NCBI GenBank assembly: GCA_964462445.1
Contig: CAYWXG010000006.1
Coordinates: 6,037 to 70,036, forward strand
Source: JAGBWK01 sp964462445
Lineage (GTDB): Bacteria > Bacteroidota > Bacteroidia > Bacteroidales > Muribaculaceae
Direction of reading: 5' to 3'
Length of the DNA: 64,000 bases
The notes under the pieces are model-generated. The model was given only the letters and a program-made list of their open reading frames with translations, made no database searches and was not told where the DNA came from. The translations under genes were made by a program, and so were the position numbers. Every line of letters begins with the position of its first letter. The first letter of the stretch is position 1. Below, one piece after another: positions 9,801 to 17,002 of the stretch.

Positions 9801-10327
9801 GGCACCAAATGAACATACTCATCGACGGGAAAAAAAGTTTCTCTGACGTAGCCCAATTCTACACACCCGCCACAAACGGGCTCCCGGAAGGCACTATCGC
9901 ATATCAACTTCCTTCACTCGACGAAGGGTTGCACTCTTTGCGCCTACGAGTATGGGACACGTCCGACAACTCTTCCTCTAAATCTATTGAGTTCTACGTT
10001 TCCCCCGACCAAGCGCCAATCCTCTACGACGTATTTACCGACGTCAACCCCGCATCTACAGAAGCCAACTTCTACCTATCGCACGACCGTCCCGATGCCA
10101 ACGTTGAAGTTACAATCTCTGTTTTCAACATGTTGGGCAAGCCGGTTTGGGAATCGGTTACGTCAGGTCGAAGCGACATGTTCCTGACAAGCCCCGTTAA
10201 ATGGGATTTACGCAACATGGCAGGACAACGAGTGACTCGTGGAATTTACCTCTATCGCGCTTCTATTCGCGAAGGCGACAATGTCAGCAACACTCGCACA
10301 CGCCGCATTGCTGTCACCGGCAACTAA
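6893..10327 (+). CDS. porU: Type IX secretion system sortase PorU (C25 gingipain-fold)
   Basis: An 1144-residue exported protein of the size expected for PorU. The N-terminus is hydrophobic (about residues 13-30), consistent with a signal peptide. The caspase/gingipain-like peptidase domain carries the catalytic His635 (FIGHANTT) and Cys668 (AATCDF). The C-terminus is beta-rich with a CTD-like module (VFNMLGKPVW...YRASI). PorU removes the C-terminal sorting signal of type IX cargo at the cell surface and attaches cargo to A-LPS. It lies downstream of a metalloprotease with a matching tail. PorV and the core Por/Gld genes are not in the window. Confidence 0.9.
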   Translation: MTSIFNIKNIKDFVVFALTLCITMFPFTINAFDISTYAESSKMATGHWAKISVTEDGMYMLSNSALRGMGFSDPSKVHIYGYGGHQLPDVLSQNNYIDDLPMVQCLRTDRGIIFYAEGVTEAVVKSGKYVRPKQNGYSNVGYYFVSDCEGSDREIPTAGSGSASSPETTFNNYIFHEKDLVCVALTGQQYGGEDFLYTPSRNFNFELIDIVDDSNVWLSCSFITTANADSQIKISANNVELPYSSSDIIKATVSDHGNYRSTITTKSFLPESDKLTIGINYIRSGTVSAAHLDYLAINYTRKLRLSGSSLIFSLQRNQAALEDANANTIVWDITSPLSIVEMNTSLSGTTLNWTNDYTNQRRYVAFDPTASFAEPKYIGNVANQNLHAVEVPDMVIFTPASWKSEAKRLADFHLEYDSLQVLVVDQEEVFNEFASGSRDVNAFRKMLKMLYDRSSSADNQLKYALFMGRGSYDNRAISTSTQALNYPIMPIWQSEKGENDTDSYTTDDIFAFLRDNSGNNFSSDYHCIGVGRMPITSAGGASLAVDKIITYSTKMPAGTWRNRTMLLADDQDRGVHMEQMEQVWDNMLNNGGDNLIHTKLYTDAYQLTGQGYPQARDFMFRTLDEGVVWWLFIGHANTTSLTHENLLKLSDINNMYLRKWPIFFAATCDFLRWDGNSISAGEVMWGLEAGGCIAQISANRPVYISENAYMSKALGKHMFTRDENGNRLTIGEIYRRAKNSTKTTDGGDTLSDANKLRYILMGDPALYPALPQHEIAVDRINNVPLGGQEQAIMQARQSVIVEGRILDKEGNIIPDFDGIIASTLYDADYSVTTRANGGVDENGNEVGKQVIFEQHGERLFAGNDSVKAGQFKVHIAMPSEIANNFREASLSLTAQQGAGQNRTFHGAGVSRDFYVYGTDENAIDTIPPTIKAIYLNHPSFVSGNHVNTAPMLIAEIADNRGINMNTSGIGHQMNILIDGKKSFSDVAQFYTPATNGLPEGTIAYQLPSLDEGLHSLRLRVWDTSDNSSSKSIEFYVSPDQAPILYDVFTDVNPASTEANFYLSHDRPDANVEVTISVFNMLGKPVWESVTSGRSDMFLTSPVKWDLRNMAGQRVTRGIYLYRASIREGDNVSNTRTRRIAVTGN

Positions 10328-10415
10328 GTAACAACACTATTGCTGTTCATTCTTTTAGCGCACTAAGATTGAAAATATATACCTCCATCTTTCGGTGTAT
10401 GTCATATATTTTTAG

Positions 10416-10423
10416 TACCTTTG
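10416..10423 (+). promoter_or_regulatory. Candidate -7 element for the SIS gene
   Basis: TACCTTTG is an exact TAnnTTTG match 30 bp upstream of the ATG at 10453. A weak TTCG at 10391-10394 lies near the -33 position. Confidence 0.6.
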
Positions 10424-10452
10424 CAAGTATCATACTAAAGCTAAATTGACCA

Positions 10453-11058
10453 ATGGATAACATTACACAGTCAATCAAAGAGATACTGCGCGCTGAAAGT
10501 GAAGCAATTCTCAACATCCCTGTAACCGACTCTTTTGCAAAAGCCATTGACATTATTGTCGAACACGTAAACCATCGTGGAGGGAAATTAGTCACCTCCG
10601 GAATGGGAAAAGCAGGGCAGATTGCTATGAACATCGCAACAACCTTTTCTTCAACAGGAACTCCTGCTGTCAATCTACATCCTTCGGAAGCTCAGCATGG
10701 CGACCTCGGGCTTATTCAACCCAACGACGCCTTGTTGCTAATCTCTAATTCAGGCAAAACTCGTGAAATTATCGACCTCGTTGAATTAGCTCGAACTCTA
10801 ATCCCGACAATACCTATTATTGTAATCACCGGAAATGGTGATAGCGAGCTCGCACGAATCGCCGATGTTACAATCCTCACGGGTGGTGCGCCCGAAGTAT
10901 GTCCTTTGGGATTAACTCCTACAACCTCGACCACTATGATGACTGTGATTGGCGACATCCTTGTAGTCAACGTAATGAAAGCTATTGGTTTTACTCGTGC
11001 CGAATACGCTAAACGCCATCATGGCGGCTACCTCGGTCACGTTTCACGAGCGAAATAA
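10453..11058 (+). CDS. SIS-domain sugar isomerase, KdsD/KpsF-like, without CBS domains
   Basis: A 201-residue SIS protein. The blocks SGMGKAGQIA, TFSSTGTPAVNLHPSEAQHGDLG and LLISNSGKTREI match D-arabinose-5-phosphate isomerases (KdsD/KpsF/GutQ), which convert ribulose 5-phosphate to arabinose 5-phosphate for Kdo synthesis. Typical family members of about 320 residues carry two CBS domains after the SIS domain; this protein ends soon after HHGGYLGHVS, so those are absent. It has its own promoter-like element and is followed 18 bp later by a PfkB-type gene. The Kdo link is supported by waaA in the same window, but another sugar phosphate is possible. Confidence 0.82.
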   Translation: MDNITQSIKEILRAESEAILNIPVTDSFAKAIDIIVEHVNHRGGKLVTSGMGKAGQIAMNIATTFSSTGTPAVNLHPSEAQHGDLGLIQPNDALLLISNSGKTREIIDLVELARTLIPTIPIIVITGNGDSELARIADVTILTGGAPEVCPLGLTPTTSTTMMTVIGDILVVNVMKAIGFTRAEYAKRHHGGYLGHVSRAK

Positions 11059-11076
11059 CTCAACACCGCATCTTAT

Positions 11077-11748
11077 ATGACAGGTAAAATAATCATCATA
11101 GGAGAAGCCAGACTCGAAATAGATTTTAAAAACAATATTCCGGTCGACACTCATCCGGGAGGCGCCTTTCTTAATGCAGCTTGCCAACTTGCTTTGTCGG
11201 GAAGAGAAGTGATTTTCCTTTCCGAAATTGGAAATGATAAACCGGGTAATATAATTACTGATTCACTGACTGCTGCCGGTGTCGACATTTCTCAAGCCGA
11301 CCGTCATATCATTAAAACTCCGATTGTATTGAATATCGACGGCACGACCTCTCGCTACTCTGCCCCCGACGACGGTGAAGGATTTGATATCATATGGCCG
11401 CGCGTGGAAAGTGAGGATATCATTGTATTTGGCGGATATTATGCCGTCGACCCGCGAATTCACAATCAATTGTCGACTTTTATCGCCAATGCTGTTGAGC
11501 GAAAAGCCTCTATCATCTACGTCCCCGACGTTGACGACGACCGGATTCCACGCATCACGAAAGTAATGCCTCTCATTTACGAAAATCTTGAGGTTGCTAA
11601 TAGGGTTATCACTCTCCCCGACGACCTAAATATATTATTTAACCACAATGATTCAGAGCGTGCTAAACGTGAAAACTTTGCCTACTACGTCGACAACTAC
11701 TCCCACCTCGAAAACTCCTCCCTACTTGCCGACGAAATCTCCAAATAA
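11077..11748 (+). CDS. PfkB/ribokinase-like protein, C-terminally short
   Basis: This 223-residue protein starts like a PfkB carbohydrate kinase: an IIIIGEARLEID strand, HPGGAFLNAACQLA (the GG signature, near 26-36), FLSEIGNDKPGN and a lid strand. PfkB kinases are usually about 290-320 residues and end with a DTxGAGD motif carrying the catalytic Asp. Here the protein stops at about the ADP-binding half and no GAGD is present. The gene is intact and has no obvious frameshift. It follows the SIS isomerase gene closely. It may be a sugar-binding protein or a non-canonical kinase; activity as a normal kinase is doubtful. Confidence 0.7.
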   Translation: MTGKIIIIGEARLEIDFKNNIPVDTHPGGAFLNAACQLALSGREVIFLSEIGNDKPGNIITDSLTAAGVDISQADRHIIKTPIVLNIDGTTSRYSAPDDGEGFDIIWPRVESEDIIVFGGYYAVDPRIHNQLSTFIANAVERKASIIYVPDVDDDRIPRITKVMPLIYENLEVANRVITLPDDLNILFNHNDSERAKRENFAYYVDNYSHLENSSLLADEISK

Positions 11749-11790
11749 ACATTAATATTCTAACCGATACGATTTACTTCATCATAATTT

Positions 11791-12273
11791 ATGTCAACTT
11801 CTGCTCCAATATCACCATTACCCGAAGCCTCCGACATCAAAGTTGCCATTGTTAAAGCTCTTTGGAACGGACACATCACCGGCGCACTTACAGATAGCGC
11901 AGTCGATACTTTTAAAGCTCAAGGTATTGACAACGAAAACATCGACATCTTTGAAGTGCCGGGAGCCGTAGAATTGACTTTCGCGGCTTCACAACTAATC
12001 GAATCTTCGATGTACGATGCTATTATCGTATTTGGTTGCGTAGTGCGTGGCGGAACCCCCCACTTCGACTATGTTTGCCAATCTGTTACTCAAGGCATCA
12101 CTGCCCTCAACGCCGACTGCGACACCCCGGTTATCTTCGGAGTGCTAACCGTCGACACCGAGCAAGACGCACTCGACCGTTGCGGTGGTTCGATGGGCGA
12201 CAAAGGGGCCGAAGCCGCCGAAGCCGCAATACGCATGTACGACTTCGTGCAACGTGTGCGCAATATGGAATAA
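11791..12273 (+). CDS. ribH: 6,7-dimethyl-8-ribityllumazine synthase
   Basis: A 160-residue lumazine synthase, the usual length. It joins 5-amino-6-ribitylamino-uracil with 3,4-dihydroxy-2-butanone 4-phosphate in riboflavin synthesis and normally forms 60-mers or pentamers in the cytoplasm. Seen in the sequence: FEVPGAVELTFAA near 54-66 and VVRGGTPHFDYV with the catalytic His91, then the GVLTVDT strand and a C-terminal helix. No other rib genes are adjacent and no FMN riboswitch is evident upstream. Confidence 0.95.
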   Translation: MSTSAPISPLPEASDIKVAIVKALWNGHITGALTDSAVDTFKAQGIDNENIDIFEVPGAVELTFAASQLIESSMYDAIIVFGCVVRGGTPHFDYVCQSVTQGITALNADCDTPVIFGVLTVDTEQDALDRCGGSMGDKGAEAAEAAIRMYDFVQRVRNME

Positions 12274-12379
12274 TACGCACGCAATAATTTCAGGTTAATA
12301 ACCTCGGTCATTATTCCTACGCATCACATTCGATTGCAATATTTTTTCTTTAAATAGAAGGAAAATAGAAAATAATACT

Positions 12380-12387
12380 TATCTTTG
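12380..12387 (+). promoter_or_regulatory. Candidate -7 element for tRNA-Tyr
   Basis: TATCTTTG is an exact TAnnTTTG match 33 bp upstream of the tRNA. No good -33 TTTG lies at the expected 19-21 bp spacing. Confidence 0.55.
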
Positions 12388-12420
12388 CACTCGCAAAAGA
12401 GACATAGCGATGTCTCAATA

Positions 12421-12503
12421 GGGCGAATACCAGAGTGGCCAAATGGGGCAGACTGTAAATCTGCTGGTTTATACCTTCGGTGGTTCGAATCCATCTTCGC
12501 CCA
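12421..12503 (+). tRNA. tRNA-Tyr (GTA)
   Basis: An 83-nt class II tRNA. The acceptor stem is GGGCGAA paired with TTCGCCC at 12496-12502, with discriminator A at 12503. The anticodon stem GCAGA/TCTGC holds a 7-nt loop with GTA at 12455-12457. A long variable arm follows, and the T-loop is TTCGAAT. CCA is not encoded. The long variable arm agrees with tyrosine tRNA. Confidence 0.96.
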
Positions 12504-12525
12504 CTACTCTTACTTAAAATCATTC

Positions 12526-12560
12526 AACGTCATTGCTACCGCAGCAGTGACGTTTTTTTT
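12526..12560 (+). terminator. Intrinsic terminator after tRNA-Tyr
   Basis: The 12-bp stem AACGTCATTGCT / AGCAGTGACGTT (one G-T pair) around a 5-nt loop is followed by a run of eight T. It lies just after the tRNA and before the transglutaminase gene, so the tRNA is a separate transcription unit. Confidence 0.85.
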
Positions 12561-12678
12561 ATCTCCCAACAACACCTTTTACTCCTTATCTATTGCTTTT
12601 CATAATTTTTCAGTCTATATTTGTATTTATAACCCTACTGATTTTCATTCAAGTAATATCCACCCAAGAGAATATATC

Positions 12679-14496
12679 ATGAAAACCGGTTTTATCTTAA
12701 GTCTGTTCCTATGTATCCCGATACTATCATTCGCGATACCCGACAATACCTCAAATATCGTAATTGAGGATATGGTCGAACACATTCAACTTATCCCCGA
12801 CAAATCGAAAACCGGACTAAAAGAGATAAGACACTCCATTCAATATACTTTTAGAGCCAACTACAAAGCCGGGAATGCTCTCGCTTCTGCTTATTATGAC
12901 GATGATATCAAAATCGACAAAGCTTCAGGAGGAAGCGTCAGCTATAAACCATTTATCGTCGATGAATTTTACTCCGACTCCAAAATATGTTTGGTAAAGG
13001 CTTCTCTACCCAAGAAAGGTGCTACTGCCAAAGTCGCTTTCCGACTCACGTGCATTAAACCGGAATTCATGTGCAAAATCAACATACATGAAGAATACGA
13101 TATCGAACACGCCGTTCTTAAATTTGAAATTCCCGATTGTCTCACCGACCGCTACCGACTTGTCCCTCGAAACATGCCCGATGGACAATACTCCATAGAT
13201 GAAGTTCACGAAAAAGGGCGTCTGATTATCACCTATTCCCTCAACAATCTAAAAAAACAAAAATATTCGGAAGATATTCCTCCCATCAACATGACTGCTC
13301 CGCAGATTCATATCTTGGGACATTTCACCGATGCAACTGATTTGTATCGCTATCTTTACAAATATATCCCCACCGATGACCCGGGAGAACAAATCGTAGT
13401 CCAAAAAGCCCTTGAAATCACTTCTGAATGCCAAAACGACAACGAAAAAATTAACGCTATTAACGAATTCATTCACCAAAACATACAATATCTTGCAGTG
13501 GAACATGGCGAATTCGGACATCGCCCCGATTTGGCATCGGAAGTGTTGAGAAAACGTTTCGGCGATTGCAAAGGAAGCGCACTGCTCACTCGCAACATGC
13601 TCCGCGCAGTCGGTATGGATGCGAAGTTGGTTTGGATAGGCACTCGCGAAACAGGTTCCGATTGGACAGAAATGCCAAATATATCCTCAGGGAATCACAT
13701 GATTACTGCCGTTGTTCTACCATCCGACAGTATAATTTTTCTGGACGGAACTGCTCGTTTCAGCTCTCCGGAAAGAATACCATTCAGCATCTCAGGGCGT
13801 CAAGCCTTAATTGAGGACTCTCCCGACAGATGTATTATAAAGCGTGTGCCTCCCTCTCTTCCGCAACACAACATTCGCGAAGAAAATCTAACAATGACTT
13901 TAAATGATAATAGTCTATCGGTGCAAGGCTCTGTTTCCCTCTCCGGAGAATTCTATCGTTTAATTCGCATTGCCGAGAGCGACATACCGCAAGGTCTACG
14001 ACAGGATTTCTACGGGCACGTCTTCTCCGACAACACCCCCGGAGTTATTCCGAAAAGTATTAAATACGACTTGTCCCCCGACTCTCTAATCATCTCCGGG
14101 GCTGCAACAATTCCCGGTGCCGCAAAAGATGCCGGAGCCACAATATATATCGATACTAAGATTGCTTCAAGACTCAACGATATAAAATTCGACTTAATCG
14201 GTCGAACTTCCGGAGGTGCACTCGGGTTTCCTGCAACAATAAAATGCAAAGTGACTATACCCATACCCGACGGATTGACTCCCGGCAAGCTCTATCCCGA
14301 CTTTTCCATCGACAACAATTGGATATCCGGGAATGTAACCGACAGTACTGATTCCGAAAAGCGCTCGATTACCCGTACAATGACCCTCATTATTAAGGAG
14401 CCATATGTGATGTTCGACGACATCAAGGAATATGATGCCCAGCTGACTCCTTTCATCAAGGCATGTTCATCTCTCATTGCATTAAGCAAACTTTAA
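12679..14496 (+). CDS. Secreted transglutaminase-like protein (DUF3857-type)
   Basis: A 605-residue protein. The frame is open further upstream across the tRNA and terminator, but ATG 12679 is chosen because it begins a clean signal peptide (MKTGFILSLFLCIPILSFA). The middle holds a transglutaminase-like core with Cys297 in RFGDCKG, His340 in GNHMITA and Asp356 in FLDGTA, a complete catalytic triad. A beta-sandwich region resembling DUF3857 precedes it, and a beta-rich domain follows. Such proteins are exported in Bacteroidota; the reaction (peptide crosslinking or hydrolysis) is not established. The next gene is a paralogue-like partner 33 bp downstream. Confidence 0.8.
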   Translation: MKTGFILSLFLCIPILSFAIPDNTSNIVIEDMVEHIQLIPDKSKTGLKEIRHSIQYTFRANYKAGNALASAYYDDDIKIDKASGGSVSYKPFIVDEFYSDSKICLVKASLPKKGATAKVAFRLTCIKPEFMCKINIHEEYDIEHAVLKFEIPDCLTDRYRLVPRNMPDGQYSIDEVHEKGRLIITYSLNNLKKQKYSEDIPPINMTAPQIHILGHFTDATDLYRYLYKYIPTDDPGEQIVVQKALEITSECQNDNEKINAINEFIHQNIQYLAVEHGEFGHRPDLASEVLRKRFGDCKGSALLTRNMLRAVGMDAKLVWIGTRETGSDWTEMPNISSGNHMITAVVLPSDSIIFLDGTARFSSPERIPFSISGRQALIEDSPDRCIIKRVPPSLPQHNIREENLTMTLNDNSLSVQGSVSLSGEFYRLIRIAESDIPQGLRQDFYGHVFSDNTPGVIPKSIKYDLSPDSLIISGAATIPGAAKDAGATIYIDTKIASRLNDIKFDLIGRTSGGALGFPATIKCKVTIPIPDGLTPGKLYPDFSIDNNWISGNVTDSTDSEKRSITRTMTLIIKEPYVMFDDIKEYDAQLTPFIKACSSLIALSKL

Positions 14497-14529
14497 AATA
14501 CAACATCCATAAACAAATCTATAATATCT

Positions 14530-16686
14530 ATGCGACAATTCTTAATATTGCTAATATCTATCGGCATCGCATACAATGCTAACGCCGACTTCGACCGAAA
14601 ATTATACGAAAAAGCAATTCAAGAAGTTTGGTCAATGAATTTACCTCAATTCGACCCTAACTCCGATCTTTCCGACTCGCTATACTCCAATAAAGCGGCC
14701 GTGTATATTGCTCGCTACCGATCTCTAAAAGCATCTCACGACGAAAGCCCTAACAATTCGAAAGCAATGCTGACAGGGAGAAAAAATTCAAATGCCATCA
14801 TTGCCGTCGGAATAGACAGATCAATGGTGAAAATTTTTGAGCAATCCGCTATTGATAATTTCAACACTTTCACGATAACAGCGCCAAAGGAAATCGACAT
14901 CTATGGATTTACGGTTTCATCTGTAAAGCCCACATTCGGCGCTCGAATAATAAAACCCGACGGAACAATTGAAAATATCGATATCTCTGAATCTCTAATC
15001 GTCACCGAGGGCAAAGATGACTCCGATGCCGGCTATAAAATTACAATTCCGGGATTAGAACCGGGTGCCGTACTTGACTATTTTTTCTACACCGAGTACA
15101 TGATGGAAGAAATGTCTTTACCGGGGCTGAAGTTTACGTTTTTTAAAGAATATCCCACGAAAGATTTCATGCTCGAACTGGCGGTAGCCCCATCTTTGGC
15201 ATTAGAATACTCACACTATAATGGTGCGCCCGACTTCTCTAAAAAATGGACCGACGGTAACTACAACTACTTGTCGCTACACCTCTCGGGCATGGATGCA
15301 GTAGAGTCTTCAATGCCCTACTTCTCTGAAGAGAGACAAGTCCCATGCATAAAATTCTATATCCTTAATAGCACCGCAAGCATTAGCTCTACGCGCGCTT
15401 TTCGCTACGGAGGCGTACGCATCTATGCCCCATACCTCCTTTTCGACGTTGCAAAAGCATTGAAAGATGATAAATCTCCGGAAAAAACTCTCAAAGAGGC
15501 TACTTCCATTATGAAGAAATGGAAGAAAAACAATCCGCAAGCTACCGAGCGAGAGGTTATCGACGCCGCTTTTATAGCTCTTAATTTCTCTTGCATCAAA
15601 AACGAAGAACGACATTCCGAACGGCAATTCTGCAAATCATTTTCACAACTGCTTGAGAATCTATCTACCACCCTCCCGGGGCGTGTCGCCATAACATCAC
15701 CTCGCGATGCGGCCCCTATTGATAATCTCGCATCATATGCCGAGGCTCGCTACTTTGTCACTGTGGGAGACTCTTGCTACTTTCCCGAGCAATTCGCATT
15801 AAGTGTTCCGGGGGATATTCCCGCTTTTTTCGACAATGAAAAAGCCTACAAATTTGACTGCCCACCGTATCACGACAATATGCAGTCGGCAGCTATAAGT
15901 TTCTCCATCCCTCGTAGCAAATCTAAGGATAATTCCTACGAGACAATAAGCGAGGTTGAGTATAAACCCGACTCTATTTTCGATATTTCTGTATCCACCA
16001 CCTACACCGGTTCCGGCGTTGCTAAAGCCCTACTATCCGGTGCTATATACCACAATCAGTACTACGACGAATTAGCGCGTTTCCTTGGACAAAAACCGAC
16101 TAAGCCTCTCGATGGCGACGAATTGCATTTCACTACCGTTATGCAACGCAAAGAGATGACCGAGCGCGCCAGTGTAATTTGGAATTGCGAAAATCCTTTT
16201 ATTTATAATTATAAGATTCACTCTCTTGGCTGCACACCCGATAGTCCTACTGCATCATTCCTCATTGAAGCAATGTTGCCCGACATGACATCTTCTGCCG
16301 GTGACGACCTTATTATCAGTATTGGAAAACTCACCGGTAACCAACGCGAAATAAAAGGACCTCATCGCAAACGCGATATAAGCGCCATAGAGGAAAGTGC
16401 TACTCAATTCCGGTCCACGATTAAATTCAAAATTCCCGAGGGTTATGAAGTAATTCCGGAAAGCGTTTCTTCTCTCAATAGAAACATTTCATCTCCCGTA
16501 GCCGTTTTCGTTGCTGAAGCCGACATCGACAACGGATACGTCATAATACGCACATTCGAACGTTATTCCATCTCTGTAATTCCGGCTTCGGCTTGGACCA
16601 ATGTTCTGAACGTTCTCGACGCCGCTTTTGAGTTCAATTCCGCAACAATTGTACTTCGCAAATCCAGCTCAGGGGCCGGTCAATAG
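14530..16686 (+). CDS. Secreted DUF3857-type protein with degenerate transglutaminase domain
   Basis: A 718-residue protein with signal peptide MRQFLILLISIGIAYNANA. Its first half shows a DUF3857-like beta domain (RIIKPDGTIENID, ITIPGLEPGAVLDYFF). The region aligned by eye with the partner's transglutaminase domain (about residues 300-440) keeps the helical pattern and a PGDIPAFFDNEKAY segment but has no GDCK motif, so the nucleophile appears lost. It is probably co-transcribed with the upstream active-looking copy. A binding or scaffolding role is inferred; no enzyme activity can be claimed. Confidence 0.72.
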   Translation: MRQFLILLISIGIAYNANADFDRKLYEKAIQEVWSMNLPQFDPNSDLSDSLYSNKAAVYIARYRSLKASHDESPNNSKAMLTGRKNSNAIIAVGIDRSMVKIFEQSAIDNFNTFTITAPKEIDIYGFTVSSVKPTFGARIIKPDGTIENIDISESLIVTEGKDDSDAGYKITIPGLEPGAVLDYFFYTEYMMEEMSLPGLKFTFFKEYPTKDFMLELAVAPSLALEYSHYNGAPDFSKKWTDGNYNYLSLHLSGMDAVESSMPYFSEERQVPCIKFYILNSTASISSTRAFRYGGVRIYAPYLLFDVAKALKDDKSPEKTLKEATSIMKKWKKNNPQATEREVIDAAFIALNFSCIKNEERHSERQFCKSFSQLLENLSTTLPGRVAITSPRDAAPIDNLASYAEARYFVTVGDSCYFPEQFALSVPGDIPAFFDNEKAYKFDCPPYHDNMQSAAISFSIPRSKSKDNSYETISEVEYKPDSIFDISVSTTYTGSGVAKALLSGAIYHNQYYDELARFLGQKPTKPLDGDELHFTTVMQRKEMTERASVIWNCENPFIYNYKIHSLGCTPDSPTASFLIEAMLPDMTSSAGDDLIISIGKLTGNQREIKGPHRKRDISAIEESATQFRSTIKFKIPEGYEVIPESVSSLNRNISSPVAVFVAEADIDNGYVIIRTFERYSISVIPASAWTNVLNVLDAAFEFNSATIVLRKSSSGAGQ

Positions 16687-16705
16687 CTCTAAATAGGGCT
16701 TTTTC
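16685..16705 (+). terminator. Weak terminator after the DUF3857 gene
   Basis: AGCTC-TAAATA-GGGCT makes a 5-bp stem (one G-T pair) followed directly by five T. It begins inside the stop codon at 16684-16686. Short but well placed. Confidence 0.45.
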
Positions 16706-16767
16706 TCCCGTTAACGCCTCGATATCGCTCTTTTTTTGATGAATTATCAAAAAAATTTGCCGAAAAC

Positions 16768-16798
16768 TTTGGTAATTCAAAAAAAGTGCTTACCTTTG
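16768..16798 (+). promoter_or_regulatory. Promoter for tRNA-Val
   Basis: TTTG at 16768-16771 and TACCTTTG at 16791-16798 are separated by 19 bp, matching the full Bacteroidota -33/-7 arrangement, 18 bp before the tRNA. Confidence 0.8.
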
Positions 16799-16816
16799 CA
16801 TCGTTCAACCGACAAG

Positions 16817-16891
16817 GGGCGTTTAGCTCAGCTGGTTCAGAGCATCTGCCTTACAAGCAGAGGGTCGGCGGTTCGAATCCGTCAACGCCCA
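16817..16891 (+). tRNA. tRNA-Val (TAC)
   Basis: A 75-nt tRNA. The acceptor stem is GGGCGTT paired with AACGCCC at 16884-16890, discriminator A at 16891. The anticodon stem TCTGC/GCAGA surrounds CTTACAA, giving anticodon TAC at 16852-16854. The D-arm (AGCTCAGCTGGTTCAGAGC) and T-loop (TTCGAAT) are canonical. CCA is not encoded. Confidence 0.97.
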
Positions 16892-16906
16892 CTACCCTTC
16901 AAAAAC

Positions 16907-16937
16907 GCCATCGGCTATAAAGCAGATGGCTTTTTTT
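16907..16937 (+). terminator. Intrinsic terminator after tRNA-Val
   Basis: GCCATC at 16907-16912 pairs with GATGGC at 16925-16930, followed by seven T. It separates the tRNA from gltX. Confidence 0.82.
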
Positions 16938-17002
16938 GTTTTTATGCAATTTAAAAATTTTTCATCTTGTGACCTTAGTCACACCATTTACAACATATAA
17001 TA

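Noticed and set aside
11791..12273. FMN riboswitch upstream of ribH
   Set aside because: Only 42 bp separate ribH from the previous gene and no conserved RFN-type helices are seen.
12385..12678. Upstream extension of the transglutaminase-like gene through tRNA-Tyr
   Set aside because: The extension would overlap the tRNA and its terminator; ATG 12679 starts a proper signal peptide.
16736..16954. Open frame across tRNA-Val
   Set aside because: It is non-coding overlap with a tRNA, its promoter and terminator.
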